A stretch of DNA of 61,133 nt from Planctomycetota bacterium (GTDB taxonomy: Bacteria; Planctomycetota; B15-G4): assembly GCA_029259745.1 (NCBI GenBank), contig JAJDEO010000037.1, forward strand, positions 1 through 61,133. Direction: 5' to 3'. Below are positions 38,935-47,894 of the stretch, one piece after another (position 1 is the stretch's first letter; the number at the start of each line of letters is the position of its first letter). The notes beneath the pieces were generated by a model. That model saw only the letters and a list, made by a program, of their open reading frames with translations, was not told the origin of the DNA and did no database searches. Both the position numbers and the translations under genes were made by a program.

Positions 38935-39094
38935 GAGCACCCGGTTGAAGAACTGCTCCGAGTGCGCCGTGCGTGACCGCGCATGTCTGTGCGAGTGTGG
39001 GAACGCAGGCGAATCGGTGGATTCGTCGAGGCGCTCGCACAGGCGCGCTCGGGTGCGTGCGGCGTGCGGGATGAGTTTTTCATCGGGCTGCTAG
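38934..39094 (+). repeat. Hairpin element, family 2, copy 2
   Basis: This 161-bp copy is closely similar to 1666-1832, including GAACTGCTCCGAGTGCGCCG on the left, GGCGAATCGGTGGATTCGTC in the centre and GATGAGTTTTTCATCGGGCT on the right. The right end reads CTAGCAGCCCGATGAAAAAC on the other strand, which pairs with the left end less well than in copy 1. It starts exactly where the family 1 element ends, so the two share a boundary. Confidence 0.83.
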
Positions 39095-39095
39095 A

Positions 39096-39128
39096 CCGCC
39101 CCCGCAGTGCATCGCGCTGCGGGGGCGG
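39096..39128 (-). terminator. Hairpin after the cysteine-rich peptide gene
   Basis: CCGCCCCCGCAG and CTGCGGGGGCGG form a perfect 12-bp stem with a nine-base loop, seven bases past the stop codon of the minus-strand peptide gene. There is no T-tract. Confidence 0.7.
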
Positions 39129-39135
39129 CTGTCGT

Positions 39136-39249
39136 TCAGCCGCAGCATCCGCCGCCGCAGCAGCAGCACCCGCAGCAACAGTCACCTGCGTTGCTCGCGA
39201 CAACGATGGCTGAGGTCGAGACGAGCGGACGACAGTTCGTGTTCTTCAT
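39136..39249 (-). CDS. Cysteine-rich 37-residue peptide
   Basis: A minus-strand frame starts with ATG at 39249 after GGAG (nine bases of spacing) and ends with TGA at 39136. The product begins MKNTNCRPLVSTSAIVVASN and ends CCCGCCCCGGGCCG: nine cysteines in the last fourteen residues and one at position 6. I recognise no family. Possible roles are metal binding (metallothionein-like), a redox-sensing peptide, or a precursor for a modified peptide. The cysteine run arises from GCA triplets on the plus strand, so a microsatellite artefact must be kept in mind. The gene is 94 bases downstream of the sigma-factor gene on the same strand, and that sigma factor also has a cysteine-rich tail. A hairpin follows the stop. 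Confidence 0.6.
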   Translation of the reverse strand: MKNTNCRPLVSTSAIVVASNAGDCCCGCCCCGGGCCG

Positions 39250-39343
39250 GGTTCTCACTCCGGTTCATTCGAGGTTGTTGTCTCGTGGTTCACCTATCAA
39301 GACGCGGCACCTCGCAAAAGGACGCAAGAATCCTCGACGAACC

Positions 39344-39943
39344 TCAGCAGCACGCTCCGTTCCCGCACGAGTCGGGATCGCCCGCATGGCGACACTCGTA
39401 GTCGACGAGCGCTCCACGAGCATCGAACTGCAGTTGGCAACACGCGTTCAGCTTCTCGCGTAACAGCACGCGGCCCCGCTGCACCCTCGACTTGACGCCG
39501 GAGATCGACATGCCGAGTTGCGCGGCGATCTCTTTGTGCGGCCGTTCCTCGAGTTCCGACAACCGCAGCGTCACGGCGTACTTCTCGGGGAGTTGATCGA
39601 TCATCGGCCCGAGCCACCGACCCACTTCCAGAGTGACGGCCGACACCTCGTTCGCGGACTCGCTCGTGTGATCCATGAGCTCATCGACATCCGCATTGGA
39701 GACGCTCTTCCTCGCCCGGTAGTGGTCGACGACCAAGCGTCGCGCGATCTGGAAGACCCAGCTGGCCAGTCGCTCATGGTCGCGGACGTCGGACAGCCCG
39801 CGCATGACGCGCAGGTAGCAGTCCTGCAACAGATCCTCAACATCGGCAGCCGGAACGCGGCGAGCGAAGAAGGCGCGCAATGCGTCCTCGAGTTCGTGGA
39901 CGACGTCGACGGCGGTCGGTGGTGAGGCGATCGGATCTGTCAC
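39344..39943 (-). CDS. SigZ-like ECF sigma factor with cysteine-rich tail
   Basis: The 199-residue protein has sigma region 2 (DVEDLLQDCYLRVMRGL, WVFQIARRLVVDHYR) and region 4 (LPEKYAVTLRLSELEERPHKEIAAQLGMSISGVKSRVQRGR). A tail of about 35 residues after region 4 has six cysteines: NACC, YECR and SCGNGACC, with FDARGALVDYE between. Such tails are typical of SigZ-type sigma factors and could bind metal or form disulfides, so the factor might sense redox or metal stress directly. No anti-sigma gene is adjacent. Translation starts with GTG at 39943, overlapping the stop of an upstream reading frame as GTGA. Confidence 0.9.
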   Translation of the reverse strand: MTDPIASPPTAVDVVHELEDALRAFFARRVPAADVEDLLQDCYLRVMRGLSDVRDHERLASWVFQIARRLVVDHYRARKSVSNADVDELMDHTSESANEVSAVTLEVGRWLGPMIDQLPEKYAVTLRLSELEERPHKEIAAQLGMSISGVKSRVQRGRVLLREKLNACCQLQFDARGALVDYECRHAGDPDSCGNGACC

Positions 39944-40248
39944 GGCGGGAAGTCGTGGAAGGGAGCGTTGCTCGAAACCATAGCGCCACTTCTCTTACAG
40001 GCCCCAGCGATTCGGAGGCGGGAGCGCACCGCACAGGGGGACGCGTCGGCGTCCTGCCCGATCCACGCGTCGGTGCGTTGCGCCGTGAGTGGCTTCTGGA
40101 ACGTGAGATGCAGGAATCCGAACGTCTCAACGATGGATTCGGACGGCAGCCACGTCGACTCGTGGATCGTTGGCGAGAAGAGATCGCCGTCGATGTCGAT
40201 CGACGCGTGCGTGCGGCCGCTCGAGAGCACCTCGACGAAGGCGCGCAT
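39940..40248 (-). CDS. Possible 102-residue protein upstream of the sigma factor
   Basis: The frame runs from ATG at 40248 (MRAFVEVLSSGRTHASIDID) to a TGA that overlaps the sigma-factor GTG start. Its first 60 codons have the strong G/C third-position bias of the real genes here; the last 40 do not. The product has no recognised domain. The overlap suggests translational coupling, which favours a real gene. The uneven codon bias and the lack of a clear ribosome-binding site argue against it. Confidence 0.4.
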   Translation of the reverse strand: MRAFVEVLSSGRTHASIDIDGDLFSPTIHESTWLPSESIVETFGFLHLTFQKPLTAQRTDAWIGQDADASPCAVRSRLRIAGACKRSGAMVSSNAPFHDFPP

Positions 40249-40320
40249 GACGGCAGCCGTCCGCGGCTTTGACCGCCTAGCACGTCGGAAGACGCTCGCT
40301 TCCCACACCTCCCAGAAAAC

Positions 40321-40362
40321 GACACCACCCCCGCAACGCGTCGCGTCGCGGGGGTGGTTGTC
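40321..40362 (-). terminator. Terminator after the PEP carboxykinase gene
   Basis: CCACCCCCGC and GCGGGGGTGG form the main stem (40325-40334 with 40348-40357), extended by GACA/TTGTC with one bulge. On the minus strand GTTTTC follows, a reasonable T-tract. Confidence 0.75.
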
Positions 40363-40403
40363 TTTCGTGCAGCGCTGCTCTGCTGCCCGCCCGTGCCTCG
40401 CCG

Positions 40404-42167
40404 TCAGGCCTTGACGCCCTGCAGACGCTCGGCCAGTGCCTTGTACTGGTCCCACATCTCCTTCGGCATGTCATCGCCGTAGGACTCGAGGTACTCCTTC
40501 TCGCCGGCAAGCTCGGTCTTCCACTCGTCGGGGTTGACGTCCATGAGCTTCGCCATCGTGTCGGCATCGACGTTGGTACCGCTGAGGTTCAGCGCGCCGT
40601 CCGCGGGGACGTAACCGATAGGCGTTTCGACGGCATCACCCGCGTCGACACAGCGCTTCAGGATCCAGTCGAGGACACGCATGTTCTGACCGAAGCCCGG
40701 CCACAGGAACTTGCCGTCGTCGCCCTTGCGGAACCAGTTCACGTGGAAGATCTTCGGGGCCTTGTCCGACTTGGCGCCCATCTCGATCCAGTGCTGGAAG
40801 TAGTCGCCGAAGTTGTAGCCACAGAAGGGCTTCATGGCCATCGGGTCACGGCGCACGACACCGACCGCGCCGGTGGCAGCAGCCGTCGTTTCCGAGGCCG
40901 CCATGGCACCCACGTACACGCCGTGGTTCCAGTCGAATGCCTGGTAGACGAGCGGCGCCGTCGTGGCGCGACGACCACCGAAGATGAACGCCGAGATCGG
41001 CACACCCTCGGCAGCTTCCATCTCGGGGCTGGCGATCGGGCACTGCTTCGCCGGCGCCGTGAAGCGGCTGTTCGGGTGGGCGGCCGGCTTGTCGGAGGCG
41101 GGCGTCCAGTCGTTGCCGCGCCAATCGGTTGCGTGTGCCGGCGGCTCGTCGGTGAGACCTTCCCACCACGGCTGCTTGTCATCCGTGACGGCGACGTTCG
41201 TGAAGATGCTGTTCGTCTTCAGCGACTCGAGCGCACCGGGGTTCGTCTTCGCGCCCGTGCCCGGCGCCACACCGAAGAAGCCGGCCTCGGGGTTGATCGC
41301 CCAAAGACGTCCATCTTCGCCGTAGCGCAGCCAGGCGATGTCGTCGCCCACGCACTCGGCCTTCCAGCCCTTGTACTCGGCCGGCGGGATGATCATCGCG
41401 AGGTTCGTCTTGCCGCACGCGCTCGGGAAGGCCGCGCACACGTAGTGCTTCTCGCCTTCGGGGCTCGTCAGGCCGAGGATGAGCATGTGCTCGGCCATCC
41501 AGCCTTCGTCGCGCGCCTGGACCGACGCGATGCGCAGCGCGTGGCACTTCTTGCCGAGCAGCGCGTTGCCGCCGTAGCCCGAACCGAACGACATGATCTC
41601 GCGCGTCTCGGGGAAGTGGCAGATGTAGCGACGCTCGGGGTCGAGCTCGCCGATCGAGTGCAGGCCCTTCACGAAGTCGGTGCTGTCGCCGAGCTTCTCG
41701 AGCGCCTGTGTGCCCATGCGCGTCATGATCTTCATGTTCGCGGCGACGTACGCGCTGTCGGTGACTTCAACACCGATCTTGCTGTGCGGTGACGAGATCG
41801 GGCCCATGCAGTAAGGCACGACGTACATCGTGCGGCCCTTCATGCAGCCGTCGAACAAGCCCTTGAGCTTGTCTTTCATCTCTTCGGGATCGGCCCAGTT
41901 GTTGTTCGGGCCCGCGTCCTCTTCCTTCTCAGAGCAGATAAACGTGAGGTGCTCGACGCGCGCGACGTCCTGCGGGTCGCTGCGGTGGTAGTAGCAGTTC
42001 GGCCACTTCTTCTGATCGAGTTCTTCCATCGTGCCGTCGGCAACCATGGTCTTGATCAGTGAGCCGTACTCCGCGTCCGAGCCATCGCACCAGTGAACGG
42101 TGTCGGGCTGGGTCAGCGCAGTGACCTCTTCGATCCACTGCTTCAGCGCCTGGTTCGTCGTCGTCAT
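40404..42167 (-). CDS. pckG: Phosphoenolpyruvate carboxykinase (GTP)
   Basis: The 587-residue protein is full length for the GTP-dependent family. [12 protein letters not shown] is the P-loop with the reactive cysteine, [18 protein letters not shown] and [21 protein letters not shown] are metal and substrate blocks, and [18 protein letters not shown] closes the nucleotide pocket. It interconverts oxaloacetate and phosphoenolpyruvate with GTP/GDP and feeds gluconeogenesis. The start ATG at 42167 has only a weak ribosome-binding site. Confidence 0.97.
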   Translation of the reverse strand: MTTTNQALKQWIEEVTALTQPDTVHWCDGSDAEYGSLIKTMVADGTMEELDQKKWPNCYYHRSDPQDVARVEHLTFICSEKEEDAGPNNNWADPEEMKDKLKGLFDGCMKGRTMYVVPYCMGPISSPHSKIGVEVTDSAYVAANMKIMTRMGTQALEKLGDSTDFVKGLHSIGELDPERRYICHFPETREIMSFGSGYGGNALLGKKCHALRIASVQARDEGWMAEHMLILGLTSPEGEKHYVCAAFPSACGKTNLAMIIPPAEYKGWKAECVGDDIAWLRYGEDGRLWAINPEAGFFGVAPGTGAKTNPGALESLKTNSIFTNVAVTDDKQPWWEGLTDEPPAHATDWRGNDWTPASDKPAAHPNSRFTAPAKQCPIASPEMEAAEGVPISAFIFGGRRATTAPLVYQAFDWNHGVYVGAMAASETTAAATGAVGVVRRDPMAMKPFCGYNFGDYFQHWIEMGAKSDKAPKIFHVNWFRKGDDGKFLWPGFGQNMRVLDWILKRCVDAGDAVETPIGYVPADGALNLSGTNVDADTMAKLMDVNPDEWKTELAGEKEYLESYGDDMPKEMWDQYKALAERLQGVKA

Positions 42168-42330
42168 CGATCGGAATTCCGGAAAAGTCTTTGGGGTATT
42201 TTTGAGGCGGGGAGACGGACGTGGCGGCCGTTGGGGCCTGCATCGACGTCCGGCGCGGCTCGCAGGAATGCAAATCGCGGAGCCGCAGCAAAGCTTCGAA
42301 TCCTAACGCGCAGGACCCGGCGTGAAAACC

Positions 42331-43242
42331 CTACCAGCCACGCATCTCGGCATGGGAGGACACTCGGGCGCGCTGATCATCCGTCTCTAGGCGCCGACGC
42401 AGCACGTGCGGCATCTCGCCGAACAGGCGACTCGATGCCGCATTCCAGCCTTCTGGGGGCTCACGCGGAATCGAGATCGGGCCGATGTCGACCTCGAGCC
42501 GGGCGATCATCGCGAGCAGTGAGCGCACCGATCCACGCATTCTGGCGGCCGCCTCATTCAGCTTGCCGGTCGTTGCGGCAGGAACGAGGTTGGTCGATGA
42601 TGCGCCGATCGCGAGCGGCAGAATCCCGCCCGGCAAGCCATCGTGCGGGCCGAATCCGGCGCGCGCGGGCTCGGGCGTCGAGATCGAGAGACCTTCAGGC
42701 CGCTCGGGCCAGTCGGAACTGATGCCGACCACGCGGTCGAGCGTGTTCCAAAGCTCTTCGCGACGCGCAGCACCGATGTGACCGTTCTCGAGCGCCAGGA
42801 GCAGACACGCCGCCGCGACCCCGCGTCCCGTGACGCCATGCTCGACCAGTACGTCGTGCCTATCGAGGAGTTCGCGGTCACCGAGGAGTTCGAGCCAGAC
42901 CTCCCCGTCGATGTCCATCAGGCCATCAGCGGCGCCATGCACTTGGCTGTCGACGAGCCGTTCGACGTAGTGGTGCACCGTGTCGACGATCTGTCTGTCG
43001 CGCCACGCCGCCTGGTCGGCTTCCCGTTCCCGCCGCCCCGTCGGGAGGTCGTACCAGGCAACCTCGGGAGGCTCGGGCGGGACAAACGCCGGCGTCGCCT
43101 CCTCGTCACTCTCGGCCTCCACGGGCAGCAGATACGAGACCTCGGATGCATCGTTGCCGCAGCCAGCGAGCAGCGCGGCGAGGGCCAAGGCGCCGAGGAG
43201 CGGCAGCAAGCGGACATTGGCAGTGCAGATCGCGGCGTTCAT
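42331..43242 (-). CDS. Lipoprotein, function unknown
   Basis: The 303-residue product has a lipoprotein signal (ALALAALLAGC, Cys about residue 27) and an acidic linker. The helical body contains LMDIDGEVWLELLGDRELL and VTGRGVAAACLLLALENGHI. No known domain is recognised. ATG at 43242 begins the signal peptide; GAAG lies before it. The gene lies downstream of the thioredoxin/NHL gene on the same strand, 151 bases away. Confidence 0.7.
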   Translation of the reverse strand: MNAAICTANVRLLPLLGALALAALLAGCGNDASEVSYLLPVEAESDEEATPAFVPPEPPEVAWYDLPTGRREREADQAAWRDRQIVDTVHHYVERLVDSQVHGAADGLMDIDGEVWLELLGDRELLDRHDVLVEHGVTGRGVAAACLLLALENGHIGAARREELWNTLDRVVGISSDWPERPEGLSISTPEPARAGFGPHDGLPGGILPLAIGASSTNLVPAATTGKLNEAAARMRGSVRSLLAMIARLEVDIGPISIPREPPEGWNAASSRLFGEMPHVLRRRLETDDQRARVSSHAEMRGW

Positions 43243-43393
43243 CGTGATGACTTCTATCGACCCGTTCGCAGAACGGCATGACACCCACTTTCGTCAGCTC
43301 CGCGCTCTCCGGCGGGCCGACTGTCTCGATCCGAGCTGGCACCGACCGGCAGGCGCTCGCGCACGAGGCGCCGCCACGCACGCCATCGGTCGC

Positions 43394-44938
43394 TCAGACC
43401 CCATCGAGCACGACGGGGACGACCTCGCCCGTCGTCGGATCGACAGCCACGACACGGTGATGGTTCGTGTCCGCGACCAAGAGGCGTGCGGCATGACCGC
43501 GATCGCAGAACGCCAGGGCGGACGGCTCGTCGAGTTCGCCGTGAGCCCCGCACAGCGTCGAGACGTGGCCGACGTCGCGGTACGTCGACGCGGCCCGCGC
43601 GACGACGCGCACGCGGTGGTTGAGCGTGTCGGCGACGAACACGACGCCCTCACCGAGCGCCACATCGCTCGGGCACTGCAGGCGGGCCACGTCGCGTGCG
43701 CCGTCCTGATCGCCGGCCGCGTGGAGCCCTCGACCGACGAGCGTCTCGACATGCGGCTCGAGCAGATCGACGTGCCGCACGGCGCACGATGCGGCGTCGG
43801 CGACGACGAGCGTCCGTCCCGCGGATGAAAGCCCGCGCGGCTGGGAGAACGCCGCTGCCGCGCCCGTCGCATCGACCAACCGGCCCACGCCGCTGCCTGC
43901 CCACGGCCGAGCGTCGGCCGCGTCACCCTCGCCCTTCACGACCCAGAGCTGATGGGACCCGGCCACCGCGACGACAAGCGCGGCGCCGGTCCAAGCAAGC
44001 CCCCACGGTGATCGCAGCGCCGTCCGCGTGGCCGGCCCGCCGAGCGCGAACGACGTGCCGAGTTGACCCGTGCCGGCGACGGTGCGCACCGCGCCCGACG
44101 AAAGATCGACACCGAGCACGCTGTGCTGCGCGCGGTCGGCGACGAAGAGCGTCGTGGGCGAGGCGGCGAGTCCGCGCGGTTCGACGAATCCCTCGAAGAC
44201 CTGCTCGACGGCGTAGTGATGCGCAGCCACACGACGCGTTCGGAGCACGCGCCGGTGCTGGGTGTCGGCGATGAACAGCGTTCCGTCGGAACGCGCAAGG
44301 AGTCCCGACGGGAAACGCAGCGCCGATGTCGACGCCGCTGGACGCGGGACAGGTGGCATCCAACGCTCGGCAGGCGTGGCGAGATTTGCCGCGCGACGGT
44401 GACTCACGAGCGCCTGCTCGATGGCACGTTCGACAAGCTCCTCGTGCCCTTCACCTGCGACGCTCCCGATGATGTATCCGTCCGGGTCGACGACCACGCG
44501 CGCCGGCCAGGCCTTGATCGAATAGCGATCCCAGACCGCGCGCTCGGGATCGACGGCCACGGGCCAGTGCACGCCGAGCCGTTCGAGGGCCGTGCGCACG
44601 TGCCCGACACCGCGCTCGCCATCGAAACGCGGCGTATGCACCCCGATCAGCACGACCGGCTCGTCGGCAAAGCGCCCCGCGAGGCGCATGCTCTCGGCCA
44701 GGGCGTGCAGACACCCGACGTCCCCCGACGAGAAGAAATCGAGCACGACGATGTGCCCTGCGAGGTCACGCCAACGCGGCGGCTCGCGAACGTTGAGCCA
44801 CGTGTGCGCCTCGAGCGATGGAGCCTCGACGATCGGTCGACGCAACCGCTTCTGCGACGAGGTCTTGGGGTCCAGACGCTCTCTCCTCGGTGGATGTGCG
44901 CACGCTGGCGCGTCCCCGGCAGGGACGTCGCGGCACAC
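43394..44938 (-). CDS. Thioredoxin-like/NHL-repeat protein (NHLRC2-like)
   Basis: The protein has a thioredoxin-like domain (HTWLNVREPPRWRDLAGHIV, VLDFFSSGDVGCLHALAESM, WPVAVDPERAVWDRYSIKAWPARVVVDPDG), then at least five NHL propeller repeats (LFIADTQHRRVLR, LFVADRAQHSVLGVD, VFVADTLNHRVRVV, LLVADTNHHRVVAVD). Relatives carry a CxxC-type pair (YCCINC); here the segment SSGDVGC has only one cysteine. Simple thiol-disulfide exchange is therefore unlikely. The start is uncertain: GTG at 44938 is used; upstream sequence in the same frame up to 45391 looks non-coding. No signal peptide is evident. Confidence 0.78.
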   Translation of the reverse strand: MCRDVPAGDAPACAHPPRRERLDPKTSSQKRLRRPIVEAPSLEAHTWLNVREPPRWRDLAGHIVVLDFFSSGDVGCLHALAESMRLAGRFADEPVVLIGVHTPRFDGERGVGHVRTALERLGVHWPVAVDPERAVWDRYSIKAWPARVVVDPDGYIIGSVAGEGHEELVERAIEQALVSHRRAANLATPAERWMPPVPRPAASTSALRFPSGLLARSDGTLFIADTQHRRVLRTRRVAAHHYAVEQVFEGFVEPRGLAASPTTLFVADRAQHSVLGVDLSSGAVRTVAGTGQLGTSFALGGPATRTALRSPWGLAWTGAALVVAVAGSHQLWVVKGEGDAADARPWAGSGVGRLVDATGAAAAFSQPRGLSSAGRTLVVADAASCAVRHVDLLEPHVETLVGRGLHAAGDQDGARDVARLQCPSDVALGEGVVFVADTLNHRVRVVARAASTYRDVGHVSTLCGAHGELDEPSALAFCDRGHAARLLVADTNHHRVVAVDPTTGEVVPVVLDGV

Positions 44939-45509
44939 ATCCAGTGCTCTCCTCTCGTTCTCGGCGGCGCTGACGGACGCCGGCCCGAGCACCCGAACGA
45001 CACCACTCGCGAACGGGCCAGCCCGACGACGGCGGGGAGCCCAGCGATCGTGCAGGCAAAGCCAGAAAAGCAGGTCGCGACGTCCCACGGACGAGCCGAT
45101 TCCCGGACGAGCGACAGCGCAACACCGCGCCCGGCTGCGCGAAGTGAGACGTGCTCGGAGACGCTCGGGACACGTCGCGAACGGTGCCATCGACGTCATG
45201 CAACGGCATCCTCGCCTCGGCCCGCATGTCTCGGCACGGCGATCGATCGCACGCCTTCTCAACGTCGCCGGGCGCGCGCTACACTCGGCCCCTTTCGTCT
45301 CTCCCACTCTCCCGGATTGCTCACGGACGATCTGCTGCGGTCGTACCTGAGTCCTTCTTGGCGGCGTTGAATCGACGTTTCTGATTGCCAACGGTCAAAC
45401 CTGGTCAGACACCTCGCTTCGCCTTGCCAGCAACGGCCCAGCTGCAACCTCGCGACGATCGTCCATGAAGAACCCGGGCTGACGCGCACTCACGGCGACC
45501 GGCCTCTCC
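44939..45509. other. 571-base stretch with no supported gene
   Basis: It separates the divergent thioredoxin/NHL gene and the SGNH-hydrolase gene. Reading frames on both strands give basic, low-complexity translations without family motifs. A TACACT hexamer at about 45281 resembles the -10 motif seen elsewhere. No repeat or RNA gene is recognised. Confidence 0.5.
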
Positions 45510-46643
45510 ATGACGAACAACCTCCTCCCCAAGATCGTCATCGTCGTCGTCACGGTCGTGGCCTGCTACGCGGCGCTGCAGTTCCTCGACAAGTCTCCGC
45601 CGGCGACGGTGGACATCGACGAGAACACGATGTCGATCGAGATCGAGGGCGTGCCGCTCGGTCTCGACGTCTTGAAGAAGGCTCACTCGCAGGTCGTCGA
45701 CAGCAGGGTGTTCCGTTTCGACCCCGTCGCGATCGTGCGCATGCGCCCGAACCTCGACCGCGCCCAGAAGTGGGAGGAGCATCCCGACGGCAAGGTGACG
45801 CTGCGCACGAACAACCTCGGGCTGCGCAGCAACGAACCGACCGGCGAGCCCAAAGGACGACGCATCCTCATGCTCGGCGACTCGCACATGCACGGCTTCG
45901 TGAACGACGACGAATGCCTGCACGAGCTGCTCGAGGCGCACCTCGAAGAGCACTACGGCGAAGAGTTCGAGGTGCTCAACGCCGGCACCGGTGGCACGGG
46001 GCCTTACGAGTACGCGCGCACGCTCGACACGCTGCTGTATCTCGAGCCCGAAGCCGTCGTCGTGATGATGTACACCGGCAACGATTTTCGCGATGTTCTG
46101 AACCTTCACGACTACGCGAAGTTCGGCAAGCCGCGCACGCTGTCGGGCGAGGCCGCGGACCTCAACCGCGAGATTCGCGAGACGTGGTCGCACCGCCAGG
46201 GCATGGGACAAGGCCTGCACCAGGCGATGCTGCTGAAGCAACACCCCGAAGCTGAGAAGGACGCCGTCGAGGCGACGCTGCGCCAGTTCGAGCGCATCAA
46301 GGCGCGCTGTGAAGAAGAGGGCCTGCCGCTCGTGACGATCGTGCTGCCGACGAAGATCGGTGTCGACGACTACACCGAGGACGAACGACTGCCGAAGGAG
46401 AAGGTGCTCGAGCCCGTCAAGCTCACGTTCGAGGAGTACGGCGTGACGCGTCGCATGGGCAAGAGCGTCGTCGACGGACTGGTGGCGCGCGGCATCACCG
46501 TCATCGATCCCTACGAGACGTTCCTCGCCGTGCCCGAGCCGCTCTACTGGCTGCGCGACCAGCATCTCGCGGTGCGGGGACACGCCTTGCTCGCCGACAT
46601 CTTGACGCCCGTCGTCGTCGAGGCCCTCGACGCAGCGCGTTGA
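45510..46643 (+). CDS. Membrane-anchored SGNH hydrolase
   Basis: The 377-residue protein has an N-terminal anchor (LLPKIVIVVVTVVACYAALQ). An SGNH (GDSL-like) domain follows, with LMLGDSHMHGF (block I Ser), MMYTGNDF (block III Asn) and a final DQHLAVRGH (block V Asp and His). Such proteins add or remove acyl groups, often on surface polysaccharides. The next gene is an OafA-like membrane acyltransferase whose TTG start overlaps this stop (TTGA), and the two probably act on the same glycan. Confidence 0.87.
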   Translation: MTNNLLPKIVIVVVTVVACYAALQFLDKSPPATVDIDENTMSIEIEGVPLGLDVLKKAHSQVVDSRVFRFDPVAIVRMRPNLDRAQKWEEHPDGKVTLRTNNLGLRSNEPTGEPKGRRILMLGDSHMHGFVNDDECLHELLEAHLEEHYGEEFEVLNAGTGGTGPYEYARTLDTLLYLEPEAVVVMMYTGNDFRDVLNLHDYAKFGKPRTLSGEAADLNREIRETWSHRQGMGQGLHQAMLLKQHPEAEKDAVEATLRQFERIKARCEEEGLPLVTIVLPTKIGVDDYTEDERLPKEKVLEPVKLTFEEYGVTRRMGKSVVDGLVARGITVIDPYETFLAVPEPLYWLRDQHLAVRGHALLADILTPVVVEALDAAR

Positions 46644-47776
46644 AGGAGTCGACCGACGCCGCGTCGGACGCGAACCCGTCGCGTTTCCGGAAGGACTTCA
46701 TCCCCGAGCTCGACGGGCTGCGGGCGTTCGCGGTGTTGCTCGTCCTCTGGGTTCACCTGCCCGCGGGCGCGCTGGGCGAGACGCTCTACGAAGCGCGCCG
46801 CTACATGCAGCCGGGCTACCTCGGCGTCGACCTCTTCTTCGTGCTGTCGGGCTTCCTGATCACGCGCATCCTGCTCGTTGATCGCGAGCGCGGCGTGCCG
46901 CTGCGCTTCTTCCTCGCGCGCCGCTTCCTGCGCATCTTCCCGATCTACTACCTGACGATCTTCGCGATCCAACTCATCGCGCCGCAGCCGACGGCCGAGT
47001 TCTTCGCATGCCTCTTCTACTACGCGAACTACGCCTTCGCGTTCATCCCCGACTACAGCCGCCTCGAGCACTTCTGGTCGCTGGCCGTCGAGGAGCACTA
47101 CTACATGCTCTGGCCGCCGCTGGCGACGTTCCTGTCGCTGCGCGCGAGCCGCCGCGTGCTCTTCGGCTTCTTCGCCATCTCGCTCGGCACGGGTCTCTTC
47201 CTCGCGCTGCGACCCGAGACGTTTCCCGACGCCGCGCCGTACCAGCTCGTGATGCGCGGTTCGACGACGCGCTTCGGGTCGCTCGCGCTCGGATCGCTCA
47301 TCGCGTATCACGAACTCGCCGTGCGCTCGAAGCCGCAGCGCATCACGGTGCTCGCGCTCGTGGCGTTCGCCGTGGCCTTCGCGCTGTCGAAGGAAGGGCT
47401 CTTCCCCGAGCTTGCGAGCTGGGTGTCGACCTGGTCGCCCGTGGTCGCCGAGGACAGCTACCAGCTCAGGATCTGGACGCGTCTCATCGCCGTGCCGCTC
47501 GTCTCGGCCGGCGTGATCCTGCTCGCCATCGCCCACACCCGCACGGCCCCGCTCGGCATCTTCCGACTCGGAATCCTCGCCGCGATCGGACGCATCAGCT
47601 ACGGGCTGTACGTCTACCACTACCCCGTCTACTACGTCGCCGGCCTGCGCTACAACGAGTCGCCGACGCGCATCGCCCTCGCCGTCGGCGCGACGTTCGT
47701 GATCGCGACCGTGTCGTACCTCGTCATCGAGCGTCCGCTGATCAACTACGCGAAGAGGTTCCGCGCGGCGGCGTAG
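46640..47776 (+). CDS. OafA/YrhL-type membrane acyltransferase
   Basis: The 378-residue protein has the acyltransferase-3 layout. FIPELDGLRAFAVLLVLWVH starts helix 1 with the conserved His, GVDLFFVLSGFLITRIL is helix 2, and RRFLRIFPIYYL carries the conserved Arg block. About ten membrane segments follow. It moves acyl groups across the membrane, often O-acetyl on lipopolysaccharide or peptidoglycan. No ATG is available near the N-terminus; TTG at 46640 overlapping the preceding stop is the likely start. Confidence 0.9.
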   Translation: MKESTDAASDANPSRFRKDFIPELDGLRAFAVLLVLWVHLPAGALGETLYEARRYMQPGYLGVDLFFVLSGFLITRILLVDRERGVPLRFFLARRFLRIFPIYYLTIFAIQLIAPQPTAEFFACLFYYANYAFAFIPDYSRLEHFWSLAVEEHYYMLWPPLATFLSLRASRRVLFGFFAISLGTGLFLALRPETFPDAAPYQLVMRGSTTRFGSLALGSLIAYHELAVRSKPQRITVLALVAFAVAFALSKEGLFPELASWVSTWSPVVAEDSYQLRIWTRLIAVPLVSAGVILLAIAHTRTAPLGIFRLGILAAIGRISYGLYVYHYPVYYVAGLRYNESPTRIALAVGATFVIATVSYLVIERPLINYAKRFRAAA

Positions 47777-47894
47777 CACGGTTGCGAGTCGACGTCGGAA
47801 CCGGGCGAGAGTCGCTGCACGAGCCTGAGGTCGCCGCCGGGATGAAGACCTATCTCAATGGTGTCCGACGCCTCGACGCGTTGAAGCCGCGGCG

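Noticed and set aside
44939..45391. N-terminal extension of the thioredoxin/NHL protein up to 45391
   Set aside because: The extra 150 residues are basic, Cys/Arg-rich and lack gene-like codon bias; the domain begins well downstream.
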